Assembly: GCA_964646885.1 (NCBI GenBank)
Contig: CAZYFM010000123.1
Coordinates: forward strand, 1 to 9,624
Direction: 5' to 3'
DNA length: 9,624 nucleotides
Source: SZUA-430 sp964646885
Lineage (GTDB): Bacteria > Pseudomonadota > Alphaproteobacteria > Micropepsales > Micropepsaceae
In this document: piece by piece, positions 6,465-9,624 of the stretch
How the letters are laid out: each line of letters begins with the position of its first letter
Numbering within the stretch: the stretch's first letter is position 1
Program-made: the position numbers and the translations under genes
The notes under the pieces: model-generated
The model's input: only the letters and a program-made list of their open reading frames with translations
Databases searched by the model: none
What the model was told of the DNA's origin: nothing

Positions 6465-6848
6465 ATGTCTGATACGGAAACAGTCGGCGCCTTCGCCATC
6501 GTGCCGAGCAACAACCTTGGAGCCGCCATTCCGTTCTGGGAGCGCCTTGGGTTTTCGCGCGACGGCGGCGACGATCAGTACGTCATCATGACGGGATGGG
6601 GTTGCGAGGTGCACCTGACGCAGGCGGGCAAGGGGCCCTGGCGCGTGCCGGAAGAGCACAACCCCTTTGGCGTCTTCATCCGTACGCCGGACGTGGATGC
6701 GATCGCCGCGCGCGTGGACGACCTCGTCATTCGCCCCGGCGGGATACTGCGTCACCGCGAGTGGGGCATGTACGAAGTCGGCATCGCCGGCCCGGATGGC
6801 CTTCTCGTCCGCATCGGCTGGCCCTCGTCACTGATCAAGGCGCGCTAG
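6465..6848 (+). CDS. VOC family protein, bleomycin-resistance/glyoxalase-like
   Basis: Small cytoplasmic protein of 127 residues with a vicinal-oxygen-chelate fold. The N-terminal half AFAIVPSNNLGAAIPFWERLGF and the segment CEVHLTQ (H50) are typical. The C-terminal half has FGVFIRTPDVDAIAARV and MYEVGIAGPDGLLVRIGWP (E104), resembling bleomycin-binding proteins and related antibiotic-sequestering or dioxygenase-like members. Too few metal ligands are evident to predict an enzyme, and binding of a small toxic molecule is as likely. A strong Shine-Dalgarno AAGGAG (6453-6458) stands 6 nt before the ATG. It lies 45 bp after the protease gene on the same strand and converges on the TetR-led operon; the partner families in that operon often occur with VOC genes. 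Confidence 0.82.
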   Translation: MSDTETVGAFAIVPSNNLGAAIPFWERLGFSRDGGDDQYVIMTGWGCEVHLTQAGKGPWRVPEEHNPFGVFIRTPDVDAIAARVDDLVIRPGGILRHREWGMYEVGIAGPDGLLVRIGWPSSLIKAR

Positions 6849-6912
6849 CACCGCGGCGTCGATCCAGCGCGTTGAAAAAAGATTGTATTGGCGGACATGA
6901 GGCCTTCTCCAT

Positions 6913-7341
6913 TCACGCACCGCCTGCACATTTGCGTTCTACATGCCGGGCAAAGCGATCGAGGATTGCCTGCCAGCCACCGCGTTGCTGCTCGAGGGGA
7001 AACTGGTTTTCCGCATCAAAGGTCACGCTGACCGTCACGCCCTTGGGACCGGGCATGAACGTGACCTCGGCGTGGCGGTCACCGAAGGCGTATTCAAGAC
7101 GGCTGTGCTCCACGATCTTCGTGTAGGTGCCCGCGAAGTCAAAACCGAAGCTGCCGTCCTTTGCCTCCATGCGCGACGAGAAAGCGCCGCCAACGCGAAG
7201 GTCGACCGACGCCTTCGTCGTGTGCCAGTCGTCCGATGCGGCGTTCCACTGCACGATGTCTTCGGGCGTCAGGTAATCATGCCAGACTTGCGCGATGGGT
7301 GCTGCGACGGTCGTCTCAACGGTAATTCTCGGCGTGGTCAT
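6913..7341 (-). CDS. SRPBCC / AHSA1-like (START-fold) domain protein
   Basis: Protein of 142 residues starting MTTPRITVETTVAAPIAQVWHDYLTPEDIVQWNAAS, the characteristic opening of AHSA1-like SRPBCC proteins, which bind hydrophobic ligands in a helix-grip fold. Further family blocks are VDLRVGGAFSSRMEAKDG, GTYTKIVEHSRLEYAFGDRHAEVTF and the C-terminal helix GGWQAILDRFARHVE. An upstream in-frame start at 7461 would overlap the GST gene by over 100 bp, so the ATG at 7341 is preferred; its Shine-Dalgarno GAAGGA (7351-7356) overlaps the GST stop codon. It is the last gene of the TetR-led operon, 13 bp after the GST gene. Ligand unknown. Confidence 0.87.
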   Translation of the reverse strand: MTTPRITVETTVAAPIAQVWHDYLTPEDIVQWNAASDDWHTTKASVDLRVGGAFSSRMEAKDGSFGFDFAGTYTKIVEHSRLEYAFGDRHAEVTFMPGPKGVTVSVTFDAENQFPLEQQRGGWQAILDRFARHVERKCAGGA

Positions 7342-7354
7342 TGCACTGGTTCCT

Positions 7355-8002
7355 TCAGGCTGATGCAGACATGAATGCGGCAAGCTGGGCCGCAAAGGCT
7401 CTTTGGTAGGCAGGGCGCGCCTCGCCGCGGGCGACATAGGCAGCAAGGTTCGGATATTCATTCAACAGGCCGGACGCCTTGAGGCGTATCAGCACCGACA
7501 CCATCATCAGGTCACCGGCGCTGAAGGCGCCGTCAAGCCAGTCAGCGTCGCCAAGGCGGGCGGACAATTGCGTAAGGCGGTCGCGAATGCGGTTCTGCAC
7601 CAGCGGCAGCCGCTCTGCGGCCCAGGGCCTGTCACCTTCGATAAGCCGTGCGACCATGAGGTCGAGGATGGGCGGTTCCACCGTGTTGAGCGCCGCGAAC
7701 ATCCACGCGATCGCACGCTTTCGTTCGTGGGTGCCTGTCGGCAGCAACGCCTCACCCGTCTCAGCAATGTGCAGGACGATGGCACCGGATTCGAAGAGGG
7801 CGAGATCGCCATCTTCAAGCGTCGGTATCTGCCCGAAGGGGTGGATGCTCAGATGTGGCGGCTGCTTCAATGCCTCGAATGAAAGCGGTCGCACGTCATA
7901 GGCAAGTCCCTCTTCCTCGAGCGCCCAACGCACCCGTGTGTCGCGCGCCAGTCCCCTGCCGCCGTCAGGGGATCGTTCGAATGCCGTGATCGTGATGGTC
8001 AT
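7355..8002 (-). CDS. Glutathione S-transferase family protein
   Basis: Cytoplasmic protein of 215 residues with a thioredoxin-fold N-terminal domain (about 1-80): RVRWALEEEGLAYDVRPLSF, the cis-proline in GQIPTLEDGD (P60) and the glutathione-contact pair ESGAIVLHIAE (E71-S72). The all-helical C-terminal domain includes DWLDGAFSAGDLMMVSVLIRL, the usual GST C-terminal block. The region where the catalytic Ser/Cys/Tyr would sit reads GGRGLARDTRVRW, so the catalytic residue is not obvious. The frame is open far upstream across two other genes; the start at 8002 (MTITITAFERS) is chosen because homology begins there and GGAAGGA (8012-8018) lies 9 nt upstream. Third gene of the TetR-led operon. Detoxification by glutathione conjugation is likely; substrate unknown. 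Confidence 0.88.
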   Translation of the reverse strand: MTITITAFERSPDGGRGLARDTRVRWALEEEGLAYDVRPLSFEALKQPPHLSIHPFGQIPTLEDGDLALFESGAIVLHIAETGEALLPTGTHERKRAIAWMFAALNTVEPPILDLMVARLIEGDRPWAAERLPLVQNRIRDRLTQLSARLGDADWLDGAFSAGDLMMVSVLIRLKASGLLNEYPNLAAYVARGEARPAYQRAFAAQLAAFMSASA

Positions 8003-8028
8003 CGGCGGCGGTCCTTCCAGCAGCTCTT

Positions 8029-8385
8029 TCAACGGCCCGGTATGGGCATGCATTCCATGATCTCGACGCCATCGCCGGGAAAGATGGTGAAGTGAGGGTG
8101 TCCCTCGAACATGCGGGCGGCAGCATCGTGTGAGTCGGCGCGAACGACGACAAAGCCCGACATGTTGTTTCGGATGTCGGCGATGCCGGCGGATGAGACC
8201 AGTTTCGTCTTGCCAAGCGGTCCGCCCTCGACGGCGATGCTGGCCTGATGCTTCGCCATCCAGGCGCCCCACGCGGCCATGCCGTCCGCGATGCGCTTCT
8301 GGCGCGCAGCCTCGTCGAGTGCCTGCCACGCAGCCTGGCTGGTTGAACTGACGCTGCCCGTGAATACGGCAAGGAACGATTTCAT
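8029..8385 (-). CDS. YciI-like small protein
   Basis: Protein of 118 residues with a ferredoxin-like YCII-related pattern: an N-terminal strand MKSFLAVFTG, a helix with MAAWGAWMAKHQ, the block EGGPLGKTKLVSS, a core strand MSGFVVVRADSHDAAARMF, and the ending HPHFTIFPGDGVEIMECMPIP. Such proteins are of unknown or poorly defined function and often sit near SRPBCC, VOC and GST genes, as here. Its ATG overlaps the tetR stop in an ATGA (8382-8385), so translation is probably coupled; a GGAG also precedes it. The His/Asp pair described for some YciI proteins is not obvious, so catalysis is doubtful. Confidence 0.75.
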   Translation of the reverse strand: MKSFLAVFTGSVSSTSQAAWQALDEAARQKRIADGMAAWGAWMAKHQASIAVEGGPLGKTKLVSSAGIADIRNNMSGFVVVRADSHDAAARMFEGHPHFTIFPGDGVEIMECMPIPGR

Positions 8386-9035
8386 GCGTTGTGGCTCCGT
8401 TGTTGTGGCCGGGCGCGCCTGGCGCGCGCGGATCCGGTTGCTTTGCGATTGAAGAGCAGTTCGATGTAGCGGCGCAGGTGATCGGCACTCTCCACCGCGA
8501 TGTCTGCGCTGCCCGAGGCCTTTGCCAGGACGAAGGCGCCCTGCAGGACAGCTTGCGTATGAAGGGCAAGGCTCCGTGCGGTCCAGTCGCCCTTGACCTT
8601 GTGCTGGCGCATCGCCTCCGCAATGTCGGCCACAAGTGTCTCGGCATGACCGAAGATGCTTTCCTTGCAGGCGCTGCGAATGTCGTCGTGGGTCGCGAAG
8701 GTTTCCTGCACGGCCGTCCCGGCATAGCAGGTGAACGCAGCGGGAAGTCCCTGCAGCAGCTCCCGGCGAAAATCGACATAGGCAAGGACGCGCTCGAGCG
8801 CGTCTTCGTGCTCATGATAGGGCGCGGAGGCGAACAGGCCGCTGGTCGTCTCGCTCCAGTGGTTTGCAGCGGAGACTGCGAGCGCGTCCTTGCTTTCGAA
8901 ATGATGGAAGAAGGCACCCTTGGTGACGCCTGCCTTGCGGCACAGTTCGTCGACCGTCGTGGCTGCGTACCCCTGCGCGCGCACGAGGGCGATCGCGGCG
9001 TCGAGGAGTTTTGTGCGGGCGTCCGGCTTTCTCAT
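8382..9035 (-). CDS. TetR/AcrR family transcriptional regulator
   Basis: TetR-type repressor of 217 residues from the ATG at 9035 (MRKPDARTKLLDAA). The N-terminal helix-turn-helix is complete, about residues 10-55: GYAATTVDELCRKAGVTKGAFFHHFESKDALAVSA. The C-terminal region is a helical ligand-binding and dimerisation domain (RRELLQGLPAAFTCYAGTAVQETF and onward), whose ligand cannot be read. In-frame alternatives are an ATG at 9047 and a TTG at 9071, but both lie inside the 36-bp palindrome and lack an RBS. The 9035 ATG also has no good RBS; it stands about 7 nt after a promoter-like -10, so the mRNA may be leaderless. Lead gene of a four-gene operon (tetR, yciI-like, GST, SRPBCC), likely self-repressed through the palindrome and induced by a toxic compound. 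Confidence 0.92.
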   Translation of the reverse strand: MRKPDARTKLLDAAIALVRAQGYAATTVDELCRKAGVTKGAFFHHFESKDALAVSAANHWSETTSGLFASAPYHEHEDALERVLAYVDFRRELLQGLPAAFTCYAGTAVQETFATHDDIRSACKESIFGHAETLVADIAEAMRQHKVKGDWTARSLALHTQAVLQGAFVLAKASGSADIAVESADHLRRYIELLFNRKATGSARARRARPQQRSHNA

Positions 9036-9036
9036 G

Positions 9037-9072
9037 CTTGACGACATACCAACTGGTTGGTATGTCGTCAAG
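9037..9072. promoter_or_regulatory. TetR operator palindrome overlapping tetR promoter
   Basis: Two 17-bp arms (CTTGACGACATACCAAC and its exact reverse complement) flank a 2-bp centre TG, giving a nearly perfect 36-bp palindrome one base upstream of the tetR ATG. Its core, ATACCAAC-TG-GTTGGTAT, is the kind of site bound by TetR dimers. On the minus strand it contains TTGACG, a 17-bp spacer and TATGTC; the symmetry gives the same pair on the plus strand. A bound TetR would cover the whole promoter, so autorepression is very likely. Confidence 0.82.
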
Positions 9073-9152
9073 GGGTGGTCAAGGCGGCGCCGGGCTCAGA
9101 CATCAGTAAAACGGGGACAGAATAAGTCCGCAAAGCGGTAAGGGTCACCGCG

Positions 9153-9213
9153 TCTCCCCCGAAGCCCGCTTCGGGGGAGTGGGTCTCTCAACGCGAGACC
9201 CGAGGGGGGCAGC
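9153..9213 (+). repeat. Compound hairpin repeat, copy A
   Basis: Contains a 12-bp stem CTCCCCCGAAGC/GCTTCGGGGGAG (9154-9165 / 9168-9179), then a second stem GGGTCTC/GAGACCC (9181-9187 / 9195-9201), then GAGGGGGGCAGC. The same arrangement occurs inverted at 9269-9337. Such GC-rich interspersed palindromic units are common between genes in high-G+C Proteobacteria. The first hairpin could also act as a transcription barrier, but no T-run follows. Confidence 0.7.
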
Positions 9214-9268
9214 TCTCCCCACGAAGGTTGGCGTTACTGGAAATGTCCACAATCTTGCCACCGCCTGC

Positions 9269-9337
9269 GCCGCCCCCCTCGGCTCTCACTGCGTGAGACC
9301 CACTCCCCCAAAGTCGCTGCCGCGATTTTGGGGGAGA
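9269..9337 (-). repeat. Compound hairpin repeat, copy B (inverted)
   Basis: Read on the minus strand it shares with copy A TCTCCCCC, GGGGGAGTGGGTCTC and CCGAGGGGGGC in the same order. The hairpin corresponding to the first stem is at 9303-9336 (about 14 pairs plus one G-U, loop TGCC), and the second is at 9281-9301 (TCTCAC/GTGAGA core). The two loops and hairpin tips differ from copy A, some differences keeping the pairing, which suggests selection on structure. Copies A and B are separated by 55 bp and can also pair with each other. Confidence 0.7.
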
Positions 9338-9452
9338 TGCCTACCACTGCGCCGTTTCTTCCCGTTCACCATCCGTCAGCGACAATCGCGACGCTGGAAA
9401 GCAGGGCCCCGAGGCTGTATCCATGCGCCCCGCATATGAGGGAGTGACGCCA

Positions 9453-9624
9453 GTGGCGAAGGTCAAGCCGACCAGCAATCCGAAGCTCAAGCTTCACGGG
9501 TTCAACAACCTGACGAAGTCGCTGTCGTTCAACATCTACGACATCTGCTACGCGCGCTCGAAGGCTGAAAACCGCGAGTACATCGAGTACATCGACGAGG
9601 TCTACAACGCCAAGCGCCTGACCG
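9453..9624 (+). CDS. speD: S-adenosylmethionine decarboxylase proenzyme, 5' part (cut by window end)
   Basis: The first 57 residues of AdoMet decarboxylase, which makes the aminopropyl donor for spermidine synthesis; the proenzyme self-cleaves to form a pyruvoyl group, but that site lies beyond the window. The visible part contains KLKLHGFNNLTKSLSF, IYDICYA and YIEYIDEVYNAKRLT, very close to the long E. coli-type SpeD and unlike the short Thermotoga/Bacillus-type. I chose the GTG at 9453, with GGGAG (9440-9444) 8 nt upstream; a GTG at 9444 is in frame but overlaps that Shine-Dalgarno. The roughly ten residues before KLKLHG are an extension compared with E. coli. The two preceding inverted hairpin repeats may insulate it from the tetR region. 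Confidence 0.93.
   Translation, partial: MAKVKPTSNPKLKLHGFNNLTKSLSFNIYDICYARSKAENREYIEYIDEVYNAKRLT

Larger units (their letters stand above)
9073..9452. other. Non-coding region between tetR operator and speD
   Basis: No convincing gene is seen. An open frame from 9179 lies over hairpin repeats and has no RBS or family resemblance. The region contains two inverted copies of a compound hairpin repeat (9153-9213 and 9269-9337) and, nearer to speD, about 100 bp (9342-9437) that should hold its promoter, although I cannot pick clear hexamers there. The plus-strand half of the palindrome could fire into this region, but no target gene is visible before speD. Confidence 0.6.

Noticed and set aside
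7355..8917. A single 520-residue minus-strand protein ending in the GST domain
   Set aside because: The upstream 305 codons are the wrong frame of tetR and the YciI-like gene. The GST domain starts at 8002 with its own RBS.
9153..9337. CRISPR array
   Set aside because: Only two copies, in opposite orientation, with internal hairpins and no spacers or cas genes.
9179..9439. An 86-codon plus-strand frame before speD
   Set aside because: It lies over the hairpin repeats, starts without an RBS and resembles no family.

Overview
This looks like chromosomal DNA from a G+C-rich (by eye about two thirds) alphaproteobacterium. The L13 and S9 sequences (S9 with a long N-terminal extension), a Cys-type intracellular PHA depolymerase and a GAAC-N7-GAAC LexA-type site all point that way. 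A run of exactly 100 N (2850-2949) shows the window is a scaffold of two contigs, so genes left and right of it may not be true neighbours.

Left contig (1-2849): the 3' part of an intracellular polyhydroxyalkanoate depolymerase (phaZ, +) meets a convergent ECHDC3-type enoyl-CoA hydratase-like gene (-); their stop codons share one CTAG. A 200-bp region then carries a dyad next to the hydratase-like gene and a sigma70-like promoter for the ribosomal protein pair rplM-rpsI (+). The last base of the rpsI stop codon is lost in the gap.

Right contig, first part (2950-6848): a nearly complete SbtA-type sodium/bicarbonate permease is followed 8 bp later by a small PII-like SbtB-type partner. A 440-bp non-coding stretch follows. 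It holds a 12-bp direct repeat (possible insertion-sequence remnant), a hairpin and an alphaproteobacterial-type SOS box. Next come a secreted HExxH putative metalloprotease of unrecognised family and a small VOC/bleomycin-resistance-like protein.

Right contig, second part (6913-9072): four minus-strand genes form a compact operon: a TetR regulator, a YciI-like protein (ATGA overlap), a glutathione S-transferase-like protein and an SRPBCC/AHSA1-like protein. A near-perfect 36-bp palindrome just upstream of tetR contains promoter-like hexamers on both strands, suggesting a self-repressed stress or detoxification operon, possibly with a leaderless tetR mRNA.

Right end (9073-9624): a non-coding region with two copies of a compound hairpin repeat in inverted orientation leads to the 5' end of speD (S-adenosylmethionine decarboxylase, E. 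coli type), cut by the window edge.

Most genes are ordinary. The parts most worth a second look are the SOS-box/secreted-protease pair, the tetR operator-promoter, the inverted compound repeats and the SbtAB pair in a presumed heterotroph.
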